Positions 11,287-20,952 of a DNA stretch of 64,000 nucleotides are shown in pieces. Positions within the stretch are counted from its first letter, which is position 1. Each line of letters begins with the position of its first letter. Under the pieces are notes generated by a model. The model was not told where the DNA came from. It did not search any database and saw nothing but the letters and a program-made list of their open reading frames with translations. This DNA comes from Nocardioides sp. TF02-7. Its GTDB lineage: Bacteria > Actinomycetota > Actinomycetes > Propionibacteriales > Nocardioidaceae. The translations under genes were made by a program, and so were the position numbers. The stretch covers positions 1,426,001 through 1,490,000 of the forward strand of contig NZ_CP092535.1 in assembly GCF_022437945.1 (NCBI RefSeq). The letters are read 5' to 3'.

Positions 11287-12336
11287 TCAGAGCACCCGGC
11301 GGATCCAGCCGTCGGGATCGGTGAGCTCGTCCTTGGACGGCAGGTGCGCCGGCTCGGCCCAGACCGCGTTGAACTCGGCCATGCCGACCCGGTCGACGAC
11401 GTCACGGACGAACCGGGCGCCGTCGCGGTACTGCGCCATCTTGGCCTCGAGGCCGAGCAGCCGGCGCAGGACCCGGTCGAGGGTCCCGACGCCCTGCCGG
11501 CGCTTGGTGAACTTGGCGCGGATCTCGCGCACCGACGGGATGACCTGCGGCCCGACGCCGTCCATGACGACGTCGGCGTGTCCCTCGAGCAGCGACATCA
11601 TGCCGGTCACCCGGTCGAGGATCTCGCGCTGCTCGGGCGTGCTGAACATGTCGATCACGCTGCCGCCGCTGCGGCCGGCCTTCAGCGCGTCGACGATGCG
11701 GTCGAGCCCGCCGTCGAGCAGCGACGCCGGCTCGAGGGTGGCGCTGATCGCCTCGATCTCGGAGAACAGGTGGTCGCGCATCCACGGCACGGCCGTGAAC
11801 TGCACGCGGTGGGTCTCCTCGTGCAGGCAGACCCAGAGCCGGAAGTCGGCGCGGTCGACGGAGAGCTCGCGCTCGACGTGGACGATGTTGGGCGCGACGA
11901 GGAGCAGCCGCCCCGACGGCTCGAAGAACGGGTCGAACTGGCCGAGCACCTTCCCGGCCAGGAACCCCAGCAGCCCGCCGACCTCCGCACCCGTCACCTT
12001 CGAGCCGATCCGCTGGGCGACGCCGCTCGGGTGCCGCTTCTCGGTCAGCTTGCTCATCATCGGCCGGGTCGCGACCGCGAACCCCTCCGCGTTGGCCTGG
12101 ATCCAGCCCGGCCGGTCGACCACGAGCACCGGCGCGGTGCCGTCGACCGCGTCGAGCCCGGTGTAGTCCCGGACCAGGCCCGTGCTCCGCGCCGCACCGG
12201 CCCGCAGCTCGGCGACCGCGTCGTCGGCCTCGGCCCGGGTCACGACCGGCCCCTCGCCCGCCAGCCGCGCCCCGACCGACACGGCGAACTGCCAGTCGAC
12301 CATCTGCGGTTCGCTGGGCGGAGCGGTGCCGGTCAT
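11287..12336 (-). CDS. Zinc-dependent metalloprotease-like protein (DUF2342 family)
   Basis: 349 residues. It contains a zincin HEETH near the middle (CLHEETHRVQF), a glutamate-rich helix after it and the conserved EGHADVVMDGVG, all hallmarks of the DUF2342 / zincin-like metallopeptidase type 2 family (Rv3626c position). No signal peptide is visible, so it is probably cytoplasmic or membrane-associated. It follows dacB and precedes tilS, as in M. tuberculosis. The substrate is unknown. ATG at 12336. Confidence 0.88.
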   Translation of the reverse strand: MTGTAPPSEPQMVDWQFAVSVGARLAGEGPVVTRAEADDAVAELRAGAARSTGLVRDYTGLDAVDGTAPVLVVDRPGWIQANAEGFAVATRPMMSKLTEKRHPSGVAQRIGSKVTGAEVGGLLGFLAGKVLGQFDPFFEPSGRLLLVAPNIVHVERELSVDRADFRLWVCLHEETHRVQFTAVPWMRDHLFSEIEAISATLEPASLLDGGLDRIVDALKAGRSGGSVIDMFSTPEQREILDRVTGMMSLLEGHADVVMDGVGPQVIPSVREIRAKFTKRRQGVGTLDRVLRRLLGLEAKMAQYRDGARFVRDVVDRVGMAEFNAVWAEPAHLPSKDELTDPDGWIRRVL

Positions 12337-12410
12337 GCGGTGCAGCCTAGGCGGTGGGTGGGCGCTGGGTGGGTGGCGCGGCCGGCGTCGTCGCCGGTGC
12401 CGCAGTCGCC

Positions 12411-12505
12411 GCAGATTCATCACGGTATGTCGGCGAGCTGGCGCCTCCCACGGCGTACCCACCGTGGGGGAGCGCAGGTCCGGCTGCATACCTTGATGAA
12501 TCTGC
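12411..12505. repeat. Nested inverted repeat, dacB / DUF2342 intergenic region
   Basis: Two 19-bp arms, 12411-12429 (GCAGATTCATCACGGTATG) and 12487-12505, match as an inverted repeat with one mismatch. The 57-bp loop contains a second, GC-rich inverted repeat built on CTCCCACGG and CCGTGGGGGAG. The AT-richer outer stem around a GC-rich inner stem is also seen at 45822-45905 with unrelated sequence. It lies 50 bases 3' of dacB and 75 bases 5' of the DUF2342 start; it could act as a terminator or processing site or be a non-autonomous mobile remnant. Confidence 0.75.
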
Positions 12506-12554
12506 GCCCACCGGGACGGGTGGGATCCGGCACCGACCCCCGCCGTCCCCGCCG

Positions 12555-14063
12555 TCACCGCCCGCAGCGGCACGCCCCGAGCGCGGAGGCGGCGTTGTCC
12601 ATGGCGATGCGGGCGAGGGCGTCCTTGTCCTTGCGGACCTTGTCGGCGAGCAGCGCGAAGACCATCAGGTCGCCGTCGAGGTCGACGGCGATGCCGGCGA
12701 GGGACGTGACGCCGGTGAGGGTGCCGGTCTTGGCTCGCACCCGGCCGGGGCCCGCGGCGGGCCCCCGGTCCATCCGGCCGGCCAGGGAGCCGGTGTAGCC
12801 GGCGACGGGGAGGCCGGTGAGCACGGGCCGCAGGTCGGGGTGCGCGTCGTCGGCCGCCCAGCGGATCACGTCGAGGAGCAGCTGCGGCGTCATCCGGTTG
12901 TGCCGGGAGAGGCCGCTGCCGTCGTGGAGCACGCTGCCCCGCATCTGGATGCCCTGCGCCGCGAGCACCCGGCGTACGGCGCGCTGGCCCCCGACGAACG
13001 AGCCGTCGCCCTGGTCGGCGAGGCCGGCGTGCCGCAGCAGCACCTCCGTCGCCTCGTTGTCGCTCACCTCGAGCAGCCGCTGGACCACCTGCGCGAGCGG
13101 TGCGGAGCTGACGGCGGCCAGGTCGCTCGCGCCCGGGTCGGCGACGGTGCGGCGCGGCTCGCCGACGACGCGGACGCCGGCCGCGGCGAGCGCGCGGGCG
13201 AACGCCTGCGCCGCGGTCAGCGCCGGATCGGAGACCCGGCCCCAGCCGGTCGGCGACCGGCCCTCGTCGACCCACAGGGCGCTGATCGGCGACACCACCC
13301 CGTCGGGCACGTAGTCGGCGCGCCACATCGGGTTCTCGGCCGGCCCGGAGAACAGGCTGTCGTCGAAGCCGATCCGCACCCGGCGTACGCCGTCGGCGCG
13401 GAGCGCGCGTGCGGTCCGCCGGGCGAGCGTGGCGACGTCCGCCTTGGCCGGGGAGACGGTCGCCGGCGTCGACGTCCCCCACTGGGCGTCCTGGCTGCTC
13501 AGCAGGAACGGGTCGCCGCCACCCACCAGCACCAGCCGCGGGGTGGCGCCGCCCGGCTCGAGCACGGTCGTCGTCTCGAACTCGTGGTCGGCGCCGAGCA
13601 GGAAGAGCGCGGCCGCGGACGTCACGATCTTGGTCGTGGAGGCGGGGATCGCCAGCCGCGCCCCCGACTTCGACCACTGGTAGGCGACCCCGCGTCCGTC
13701 GAGCGGGCCGACCGCCGCGAGCACGTTCCGCCCGAGGTCGCGGTCGGCGAGGTGACCGGCGAGCGCCGCCTCCACCGCCGCGGCGTCGAGCGGCCCGTCC
13801 TCGTCGGCGGGCGGCGCGACCGGCCGAGGCCGCCGGATCGGAGGTACGTCGACCTCCGGCGGCGGTGCGACGGCGGCGGGGTCGACCGGCGCGTCGTCGT
13901 CCTCCTCGAGGAGCCGGTCCAGCCAGCCGAGCCGCCAACCCATCACCCCTGCGACCACCACCAACGCCAGCAGCGCGGCGAGCCAGCGGACGCCGGAGCG
14001 GCGAACGTGCTCTGCGTCACGTTGAGCCACGACCACCCCCGTCTCGACTGCGCGTTCGGGCAC
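12555..14063 (-). CDS. dacB: D-alanyl-D-alanine carboxypeptidase / endopeptidase (peptidase S13)
   Basis: About 502 residues. It trims pentapeptide stems of peptidoglycan outside the membrane. An N-terminal membrane anchor (about residues 27-45) and a Pro/Asp-rich linker lead into the penicillin-binding domain. The active-site serine is in PASTTK, the second motif is SDN (VSDNEATE) and the third is KTG (RAKTGTLTG). The S13 insert lies between the first two. ATG 14063 is a possible start, but the GTG in VVVAQRD about ten codons in is equally plausible. It diverges from ppa. Confidence 0.92.
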   Translation of the reverse strand: MPERAVETGVVVAQRDAEHVRRSGVRWLAALLALVVVAGVMGWRLGWLDRLLEEDDDAPVDPAAVAPPPEVDVPPIRRPRPVAPPADEDGPLDAAAVEAALAGHLADRDLGRNVLAAVGPLDGRGVAYQWSKSGARLAIPASTTKIVTSAAALFLLGADHEFETTTVLEPGGATPRLVLVGGGDPFLLSSQDAQWGTSTPATVSPAKADVATLARRTARALRADGVRRVRIGFDDSLFSGPAENPMWRADYVPDGVVSPISALWVDEGRSPTGWGRVSDPALTAAQAFARALAAAGVRVVGEPRRTVADPGASDLAAVSSAPLAQVVQRLLEVSDNEATEVLLRHAGLADQGDGSFVGGQRAVRRVLAAQGIQMRGSVLHDGSGLSRHNRMTPQLLLDVIRWAADDAHPDLRPVLTGLPVAGYTGSLAGRMDRGPAAGPGRVRAKTGTLTGVTSLAGIAVDLDGDLMVFALLADKVRKDKDALARIAMDNAASALGACRCGR

Positions 14064-14131
14064 ATTGTGCGCGAGTATGTGCGAGGCAGTGGCAACCGGC
14101 CGGTCCTTCGGGGCTGCGGAGCGGAGGAAAA

Positions 14132-14621
14132 ATGGTGCTCGAGTTCGACGTCCTCGTGGAGATCCCGAAGGGCAGCCGCAACAAGTACGAGGTCGACCAC
14201 GAGACGGGCCGGATGCGCCTCGACCGCTTCCTCTTCACCTCGACGATGTACCCGGCCGACTACGGCTACATCGAGAACACCCTCGGCCTCGACGGCGACC
14301 CGCTCGACGCGCTCGTGCTCCTCCAGGAGCCGACGTTCCCCGGCTGCCTCATCAAGTGCCGCGCGATCGGCATGTTCCGGATGACCGACGAGGCCGGCGG
14401 CGACGACAAGGTCCTCTGCGTCCCGTCGAACGACCCGCGCATGGAGCACCTGCGCGACATCAACCACCTGGCGAACTTCGACCGCCTGGAGATCCAGCAC
14501 TTCTTCGAGGTCTACAAGGACCTCGAGCCCGGCAAGTCCGTCGAGGGCGCCGACTGGGTCGGCCGCACCGAGGCGGGAGGAGGAGATCGCCGCCTCCTTC
14601 GAGCGCGCCAAGACGCACTAG
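14132..14621 (+). CDS. ppa: Inorganic pyrophosphatase (frameshifted near the end)
   Basis: 162 residues after removing one G at 14575-14577, which restores the family C-terminus ending FERAKTH. It hydrolyses pyrophosphate, pulling biosynthetic reactions forward. The frame has [26 protein letters not shown] and the metal-binding [11 protein letters not shown] strong GGAGG at 14123-14127 precedes the ATG. It diverges from dacB, the usual actinobacterial arrangement. Without correction the frame would run on through the repeat element behind it. Confidence 0.95.
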
Positions 14622-14628
14622 TTGGTCT

Positions 14629-14752
14629 GGCCGAGCGTGTCGTAGACGGCGCTCGCCGCCCGGGCCCGGTGCTCCTCCGGAGCTGCTGAACCGCAGCGCC
14701 CGGGGGGCTTCGCGCCGTGGCGGCTGCGCCGCCGTACGACACGCTGCCGGCC
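14629..14752. repeat. Palindromic intergenic element, copy 1 of a direct duplication
   Basis: This 124-bp element is repeated almost perfectly at 14815-14937; the only difference seen is G6 versus G5 in one run. Its ends are inverted: AGCGTGTCGTA near the left end and TACGACACGCT near the right. A GC-rich inner palindrome contains GCCCGGGC. It starts 8 bases after the ppa stop. Size, terminal inverted repeats and lack of coding potential suggest a MITE- or REPIN-like unit. Confidence 0.85.
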
Positions 14753-14814
14753 CGCAGTCGAGATCTCCCCCGGCGCCAGGCGACCCGGCGGCCACACGGC
14801 ACCCCGGCCGCCTC

Positions 14815-14937
14815 GGCCGAGCGTGTCGTAGACGGCGCTCGCCGCCCGGGCCCGGTGCTCCTCCGGAGCTGCTGAACCGCAGCGCCCGGGGGCTTCGCGC
14901 CGTGGCGGCTGCGCCGCCGTACGACACGCTGCCGGCC
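14815..14937. repeat. Palindromic intergenic element, copy 2 of a direct duplication
   Basis: Second copy of the preceding element, in the same orientation, after a 62-bp spacer that is not part of it (14753-14814). The right end is 21 bases from the stop of the convergent acyl-CoA oxidase gene. Together the two copies fill nearly all of the 337-bp gap between convergent ppa and the oxidase gene; nothing else is recognisable there. Confidence 0.85.
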
Positions 14938-14958
14938 TGAACCACCCAGGCCGCTGCC

Positions 14959-16984
14959 TCAGTCGTCGCCCCAGGACAGCAGCCCCGGGGCGCGGAGGAC
15001 CTCGCGCGGCACGCCGAAGGCGCGCACCAGCTCGCCGGCCACCGGCCGGACCCGGCGGCAGAGCTCGCCCACCTCGCGGGAGATCGCCTTCGACCGCTGG
15101 CTGCTGAGCCGACCGTGCTCCATGAACCACGCCCGGTCGGCCTCGATGGTCGACAGCGCGTAGAGGTCGCACAGGACGTTGAGCGCGTCGCGCAGGTCGC
15201 CCTCCGGCAGCGACGCCACCTTGTCGACGAACGCCTCCAGCACCAGCCGGTCGACGTGGGCGCGCGCCGCGGAGATCACGTGGTCCTGCACCCGTGAGAA
15301 CACCTCGCCGGGGGCGAGCCCGTCGTCGACGCCGCGCTTGAGCCGTCGGGCCACGCCGCCGAGCGTGTGCTCCTCGCGGAACCGGAACATCGCGAGGTGG
15401 TACTCCGGGTCGAACAGGCCCGCGTCCTGGTCCCAGTCGTCGCCGCCGAGGACGTCGCGGATCCGCTCGAGCAGCTTGTGGGCCGCGGTCCGCTCCAGCA
15501 CCGTCTCCACCGCCATGCCGGCGACGAACCGCACCATGCCCAGCTGGTCGAGGTCCTCGAAGTCGCTGGCGTAGTCGGTGAGCAGCCCCTTCGCGACCAG
15601 CTGCAGCAGCACGTGGTTGTCGCCCTCAAACGTCGTGAAGACGTCGGTGTCGGCCTTGAGGGCGGCGAACCGGTTGACCGACAGGTAGCCCGCGCCCCCG
15701 CAGGCCTCACGGCACTCCTGGATGGTCCGCGTCGCGTGCCAAGTCGCCAGCGCCTTGGTGCCGGCCGCCCGCGACTCGAGCCGGCGGCGGGACGCCTCGT
15801 CGGTGGTGACGCCGGAGAACACGTCGTGCAGCTGCTCGGTCAGCACCTCCTGCGCGAAGTGCAGCGCGTAGGTCTCGGCGAGCAGCGGCAGCAGCCGCCG
15901 CTGGTGCAGGCCGTAGTCGAGCAGCAGCTCCTCGGTGCCGGCCTCCTCACCGCGGCCGGCGTCGAACTGCCGCCGCCGCAGGCCGTACTCCACCGCGATC
16001 GTCAGCGCCACCTTGGCCGCGCTGAGTCCGGCGGCACCCACGCAGACCCGGCCCTGCACCAGCGTCCCGAGCATCGTGAAGAACCGGCGGTTGGGGTTCT
16101 CGATCTCACTGACGTAGCGGCCGTCCTCGGTGACGTCGGCGAACTCGTTGAGCAGCGCGGTCCGCGGCACCCGCACGCCGTCGAAGCGGATCCGCCCGTT
16201 GTCGACGCCGTTGAGACCCATCTTGAGGCCGTCGTCCTCGATCGTGATCCCGGGCAGCACGCGGCCGCCCTCGCGGAGCGGTACGACGAACGCGTGCACG
16301 CCGTGCTGCTCACCGGAGACCACCAGCTGGGCGAACACGACGGCGAGCTCGGCGTGCCGTGCGGCGTTGCCGATGTAGTCCTTGGTGGCCTCCGGGCTGC
16401 CGGTGTCGACCACGAACTCCTGCGTCTCCGGGTCGTACGTCGCGGTCGTGCCCAGCGCCTGCACATTGCTGCCGTGCCCGGTCTCGGTCATCGCGAAGCA
16501 GCCGAGCAGCTCGCCGCGCACCAGCCGCTCCAGGTAGGCATCGTGGTGCCGCCGCGTGCCGAGCTGGAGGATCGCGCCGCCGAACAGCCCGAACTGGACG
16601 CCGACCTTCACCAGCACCGACAGGTCGCCGAACCCGAGCGTCTCGAACGCCGCGATCGACGCGCCGAGGTCCGCGCCGCCGCCGTACTCCTCGGGGAACC
16701 CCATGCCGGTCTGGCCGGTCGAGGCCAGCCCGACGACGATGTCCTTCACCCGCTCCCGATACTCCGGGTAAGGCAGCGTCTCGGCCTCCTCGAGCACACC
16801 GGCGTGCTCGACGAGGCCCTCGCGCACCAGCCGCCGGACGTCGGCGTACCTCCCGTCGAGCAGCGCCGCGAGCGCCGGTACGTCGACGGCCGGGGTCGCG
16901 GCGGCCGTCGGTCCGGGCGCCGCGGCGAGGTCGTCGGGGCTGGCGTCGGGGGGTGGCGTGGGTCTCGTGGGTGTCGGCGGACAT
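14959..16984 (-). CDS. Acyl-CoA oxidase / dehydrogenase family flavoprotein
   Basis: About 674 residues. The catalytic core has MTETGHGSNV, ATYDPETQEFVV and the active-site glutamate in TTFEGDNHVLLQL, more like acyl-CoA oxidases than ordinary acyl-CoA dehydrogenases, and there is an oxidase-type C-terminal helical domain. It should oxidise acyl-CoA to 2-enoyl-CoA with FAD. The N-terminus is ambiguous: the open frame starts with GTG at 17001, but removing one base from a run of six at about 16947-16952 gives ATG at 16984 and a more natural start, MSADTHETHATPDASPDD. It converges on ppa. Confidence 0.85.
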
Positions 16985-17037
16985 GCGTGCAAGGTATCCA
17001 CTCCGTGCCCCGCCCATGCCCGGCGGCGCGGGCCGGG

Positions 17038-18347
17038 CTACGGGCGCGCGTAGTGGGTCGGCGGGATCCAGTAGTACATGGACTCCTCCGTCACCGGCCG
17101 GCCGGTGCGCGGGGCGTGGATGATCCGGCCGTCCCCGGTGTAGAGCGCGACGTGGTAGATCGATCCGGGGCTGCTGGAGGAGCCCCAGAACACCAGGTCG
17201 CCGGGGCGGAGGTCGCCCGCGGAGATCGGCGTCGACTGCTCGTACTGCGCGACCGAGTAGTGCGGCAGCGACTTCCCGCCGGCCGCCCACGCCCCCCATC
17301 GTCAGTCCGGAGCAGTCCCAGGCGGCGGGGCCGGCCGCCGCCCACCGGTAGGGCTCGCCGAGCTGGGCCCGGGCGAACGCGATCGCCGCTGCGGCGCCGC
17401 GGCCGTCGGCGGGCGGCGCCGACGGCGCGGTGGGCGCGGGCTGGGTCGGCTGGGTGGGCTGGGTGGGCGCCGGGTCGTCTGCGGTGTCCTGGTCCTGCTG
17501 GTTGCGCTGCTCCGCCTCTTCCTGGGCCTCTTCCTGGGCCTCTTCCTGCGCCCGCTGCTCCGCCTCTTCCTGGGCCTGCTCCTGGGCCAGCTGGGCCTCG
17601 AGCGCCGCCTGCTCCTGGCGGCGCTGCTCCAGCCCGGCCTGCCGGCGCTCCGCCAGGTCGACGCTGACGCCCTCCAGCCGCGCCAGCCGCCGTAGCAACC
17701 GGGCCTTCTCGGCCGCCACGCTCTCGGCGGCCGCTGCCGCTGCTGCCACCGCGGACTCGGCGTCCGCCTGCGCGGCGCGCGCCTCGGTGGCCGCGTCCTC
17801 CGCAGCGGAGGTCGCCTCCGCGGCCTGCTCCTCGGCCGCCTCGGCGTCGGCGACCGCGGCCTCGTAGGCCCTCCGCCGCCGCTCGAACCGGCCCTGCGTG
17901 ACCTCCGCCGTCACCGACCGGTCGAGCAGCTCGGGCAGGCCGTCGGCCTGCAGCATCGCCCCGAGGGCGTCGAGCTCCGGCTGGGCGACGAACGAGGTGA
18001 GCACCGCGTCGCGGAAGTCCTGCTTGGCCTCTGCCAGCACCCGCACCGCCCGCCGGGCGGCCAGCTCGGCCTCCCGCTCCGCCGCCCGCGCCTCCTGCAA
18101 CCGCCAGCGGGCGCCGTTGTAGGCCTCCGCCGCCTGCTGCGCGGCCACGGCCGCCGCCTCCAGGTCGGCGTTGGCCGCGTCGATCAGGGCCTGCAACGAC
18201 GCGACGTCGTCGGCGGCCCGGTCGGCGCGCTCCTGCGCCTGGCGTACGTCGTCACGGCTCGGCACCGGGTCGGACGGATCGGCGGTCGCGGGTGAGGTCA
18301 CCAGCACGAGGGCGAGCAGGGCGGTCCCGATGACGGGGGCGGCGCAC
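17038..18347 (-). CDS. Secreted NlpC/P60 peptidoglycan endopeptidase (frameshifted twice)
   Basis: About 435 residues after correcting a G5 run (18335-18339) and a C6 run (17292-17297). The first correction puts GTG 18347 in frame with a signal peptide (MRRPVIGTALLALVLVTSPA) behind a GGAGGAG ribosome site. A long alanine/glutamate coiled coil (about residues 35-300) and a Gln/Glu-rich linker precede the NlpC/P60 domain, with the catalytic cysteine in WDCSGLT and histidine in YHVALYTG. This is the RipA-type layout of enzymes that split peptidoglycan crosslinks during division. Confidence 0.9.
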
Positions 18348-18480
18348 GGGGTCTCCTCCGGTCGGACGTCAGGGCGCTGCCCGGACTTCCCGTGGGCAAC
18401 TCGCAGCACGCTAGTGCTCATTCGTCACAAAGGAAACAAAAATCTCAAGAATCTCAGGAGTCGTCGGCGTGTCGGCTTGC

Positions 18481-18500
18481 GAACTACACCGGTGTAGTTC
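18481..18500. promoter_or_regulatory. Perfect 20-bp palindrome, possible operator
   Basis: GAACTACACCGGTGTAGTTC is its own reverse complement over all 20 bases. It lies 134 bases upstream of the NlpC/P60 start, in the gap before the PAP2 gene. Length and symmetry fit a dimeric repressor site (for example TetR-type); the regulator is not known and it is not a match to a motif I can name. No c-di-AMP (ydaO) riboswitch, common before NlpC/P60 genes in this phylum, was recognised here. Confidence 0.5.
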
Positions 18501-18545
18501 TTGGCAGCGTTGGAGGGAGACAGGCGCCGCGGAGCCCCTGACGGG

Positions 18546-18632
18546 GACATGACGGGCAAAACCTCCACTTGTCCGGCATTGCTTTGCCCGACAAGTTGAG
18601 GTTTCCCCGGTCGACCGGGGGAAACCTCACGT
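18546..18632. repeat. AAACCTC palindromic element, copy 1
   Basis: An 87-bp element repeated in opposite orientation at 23943-24029 and in shortened form at 27130-27183. It has two adjacent hairpins: the first pairs ACCTCCACTTGTC with GACAAGTTGAGGT around a loop containing GCATTGC; the second pairs GAGGTTTCCCC with GGGGAAACCTC around TCGA. It lies 50 bases 3' of the PAP2 gene. The rest of the 18348-18682 gap shows the palindrome at 18481 and nothing else recognisable. Confidence 0.85.
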
Positions 18633-18682
18633 CGCCCCAGCGCCCCCAGCGCCCAGAACCCAGCGCCCCCAGCGCCCGAACC

Positions 18683-19495
18683 TCACTCAGCGTCGACGGG
18701 CACCTTCGACGTGGTGGTCGTGGGGTGGGACCGGAAGCCCCGCTCGAACTTCTGGCCGCTCGTGATCCCGCCGATGTAGAAGGACACGACGGCGATCGTG
18801 ATGCCGGCGATGTCGTCGGCGACGTAGTGCCAGCCGAAGTAGAGGGTCGCGATCACGGTGAGCGCGAAGTTGACCCAGAACACCCAGTGCAGGATCCGGG
18901 AGCGGACGGTGTGCTGCACCATCAGCGCCCACAGCAGCGTGATCGTCACGTGCAGGCTGGCGAAGCCGGCGACGGAGTTGAGCGCGTCCTGCACCGACGG
19001 GTCGTAGAGCACCTCCGACCGGCCCAGGGTGATGGACTCCATCAGGTCCGTCGTCGGCGTGTGCGTGAGGTCCTCGTACTCCGAGGGGTACTCGATCCCC
19101 GGCCCGAGGGTCGGCAGCAGGTAGTAGGAGAGCGTGCCGAGCGACCAGGCCACGACCTGGGAGTTGACGAACCAGTAGCCGTAGGAGATGTTTCGCGACC
19201 ACACCAGCCAGACCGTGACCAGCAGGATCACCAGCGGCAGGTAGGTCAGGTAGACCTGCGACAGCACGTGGGCACTGAGCGTCGTGCCGAACACGGCGTG
19301 CAGCACGTCGGACGGGTCGTTGCCGAAGAACAGGATCCGGTCCATGACGTGCAGCTCGCGGTCGTAGGACAGCGCCTTGACCTCGCCGTCCGCCCGGTCG
19401 GGGTCGGGGCGGACGAACGGCAGGTTGGACTTCAGGTTCCGGTAGCAGACGTAGGTCGTGTAGAAGCACACGGTGCCGAGCACGACGAGGGTCAT
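18683..19495 (-). CDS. PAP2-superfamily membrane phosphatase / phosphotransferase
   Basis: 270 residues, six predicted membrane segments. The PAP2 signature is present in two parts: GFASLHVTIT (conserved histidine) and FGWHYVADDIAG (nucleophile-assisting histidine and aspartate), as in inositol-phosphorylceramide-synthase-like PAP2_3 proteins. It probably handles a lipid phosphate at the membrane. The ATG at 19495 overlaps the upstream stop as ATGA, so the two membrane genes are translationally coupled. The substrate is unknown. Confidence 0.82.
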   Translation of the reverse strand: MTLVVLGTVCFYTTYVCYRNLKSNLPFVRPDPDRADGEVKALSYDRELHVMDRILFFGNDPSDVLHAVFGTTLSAHVLSQVYLTYLPLVILLVTVWLVWSRNISYGYWFVNSQVVAWSLGTLSYYLLPTLGPGIEYPSEYEDLTHTPTTDLMESITLGRSEVLYDPSVQDALNSVAGFASLHVTITLLWALMVQHTVRSRILHWVFWVNFALTVIATLYFGWHYVADDIAGITIAVVSFYIGGITSGQKFERGFRSHPTTTTSKVPVDAE

Positions 19496-19878
19496 CCGCT
19501 CCCGCGTCCAGTGCGTCTCCCACCGGTCCCCTCACCAGCGGGCGGGAACGCCCCGGGGCTCTCCTCGGCCCGGCCCCGCGCGCGCAGGAACGCGCCCCGC
19601 AGCAGGATCCAGCCCGCACGCACGACCAGGTCGACCAGCAGCGCGGCCGCGAGGATCGACAGCGCCCGGAAGCCCAGGTCGACGAGCAGGATCAGGCTCA
19701 GCAGCGTGGTGTCCGACGGCAGCGCGCCCACCAGGTCGAGCAGCCAGCTCAGGGACGGCCCGAGCAGCTTGCCCTCCGGCTCGACGAACGGGCGGTCGTA
19801 GGCGAGCGCCACGGCGTACGACGTCGCCCACATGACCACGGCAGTGCCGATGAGGAGGGTGTAGGCGCGGCGATACAC
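19492..19878 (-). CDS. Small membrane protein upstream of the PAP2 gene
   Basis: 128 residues with two predicted membrane segments (about residues 6-24 and 62-98, the second long enough for two passes) and a basic C-terminal tail. GTG at 19878 follows an AGGA ribosome site. I first suspected it was the frameshifted N-terminus of the PAP2 protein, but its stop overlaps the PAP2 ATG as a clean ATGA, which argues for a separate coupled gene. No family is recognised. Confidence 0.65.
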   Translation of the reverse strand: MYRRAYTLLIGTAVVMWATSYAVALAYDRPFVEPEGKLLGPSLSWLLDLVGALPSDTTLLSLILLVDLGFRALSILAAALLVDLVVRAGWILLRGAFLRARGRAEESPGAFPPAGEGTGGRRTGRGSG

Positions 19879-19913
19879 CTGCGGAATCCTAGAGGCAGCG
19901 GCGGGAGCGCCCG

Positions 19914-20952
19914 TCACAGGACGGCGAGCCGCGCCGGGTCGACGCGCAGGGCGACCCGGTCGCCGACGGCCGGCAGCCATCCCGGAGCGCCGACGGCGTC
20001 GGCCTCGCCCACACCGTCGACGTCGACGACGAGGCGCACCTCGTCGGGAGTCGCGCGCACGGAACGGACGGTCCCGGCGAGCCCGGCCGCCCCGGCCTCG
20101 CCCGGCTGCCCCGTCCGGTCCGTCCTGCCCGGCCGGCCCGCCTCGCGGGCGGCGAGCGCGCTGCGACGTACGGCGACCGCCTCCGCAGGCGGCCGGCCGG
20201 CGGCGGCGAGGACCGCGCGCGCCGCCGCGCCCTCCAGGACCCGCGCGTAGCCGAGGAACAGCGCGGTGGCGGCGTCGGCCGGTCGGGCCCACACCTCCTC
20301 GGTGGTGCCCTCCTGGACGACCCGACCGTCCCTCATCACCGCGAGCCGGTCGGCGACCGCGAACGCCTCCTCCTGGTCGTGGGTGACGAGCAGCGCGGTG
20401 GTGCCGGACTCGCGGAGGATCCGGCGCAGGTCGGCGGCGAGCCGCACCCGGAGCCCGGCGTCGAGCGCCGACAGCGGCTCGTCGAGGAGCAGCAGGCGGG
20501 GCTTGGCCGCCAGTGACCGGGCCAGCGCGACCCGCTGCCGCTCCCCGCCGGAGAGGGTGCGGGGGAGGCGGTCGGCGAAGCCGCCCAGGCCGACCAGGTC
20601 GAGCAGGTCGTCGACCTCGCGGCGCACCGCGGACCGGTCGTGGCGGCGCAGCCGCAGCGGGTAGCCCACGTTGCGCGCGACCGTGAGGTGGTCGAAGAGC
20701 TGTCCGTCCTGGAACATCAGCGCGAACCCGCGCCGGTGCGTCGGCACGCCGGTGAGGTCGGCGCCGTCCCAGCGGACGGTGCCGCCGTGCACCGGTTCCA
20801 GGCCGGCGACGGCCCGGAGCAGCGAGGACTTCCCGCTGCCGGAAGGGCCCAGCACGGCGAGCACGTGGCCGTCGGCCAGGGGTGAGGTCGACGTCGTCGA
20901 CCGCGACGTGGCGGCCGAAGGTGACGGTGACGTGGTCGAGCTCGAGGGTCAT
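19914..20952 (-). CDS. thiQ: Thiamine ABC transporter ATP-binding protein (frameshifted)
   Basis: About 345 residues after removing one base from the G4 run at 20879-20882. Walker A GPSGSGKSS, signature LSGGERQRVALARSL, Walker B LLLLDEPLSALD and switch LVTHDQEE are all intact, followed by a roughly 110-residue C-terminal extension with a TOBE-like domain. The ATG at 20952 overlaps the permease stop as ATGA. Specificity rests on the operon: binding protein, fused permease and an upstream TPP riboswitch. Confidence 0.85.

Noticed and set aside
16310..18421. NlpC/P60 gene starting at ATG 18421
   Set aside because: That start gives a charged leader with no signal peptide at the N-terminus; GTG 18347 with GGAGGAG gives a proper signal peptide after correcting one G run.
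18348..18480. ydaO (c-di-AMP) riboswitch before the NlpC/P60 gene
   Set aside because: This leader is common in actinobacteria at such genes, but the conserved core sequences could not be found.
18683..19878. One long PAP2 protein broken by a frameshift
   Set aside because: The upstream frame ends in a clean ATGA overlap with a good ATG for the PAP2 domain, and joining the frames would need a missing base outside any run. Two coupled genes explain it better.
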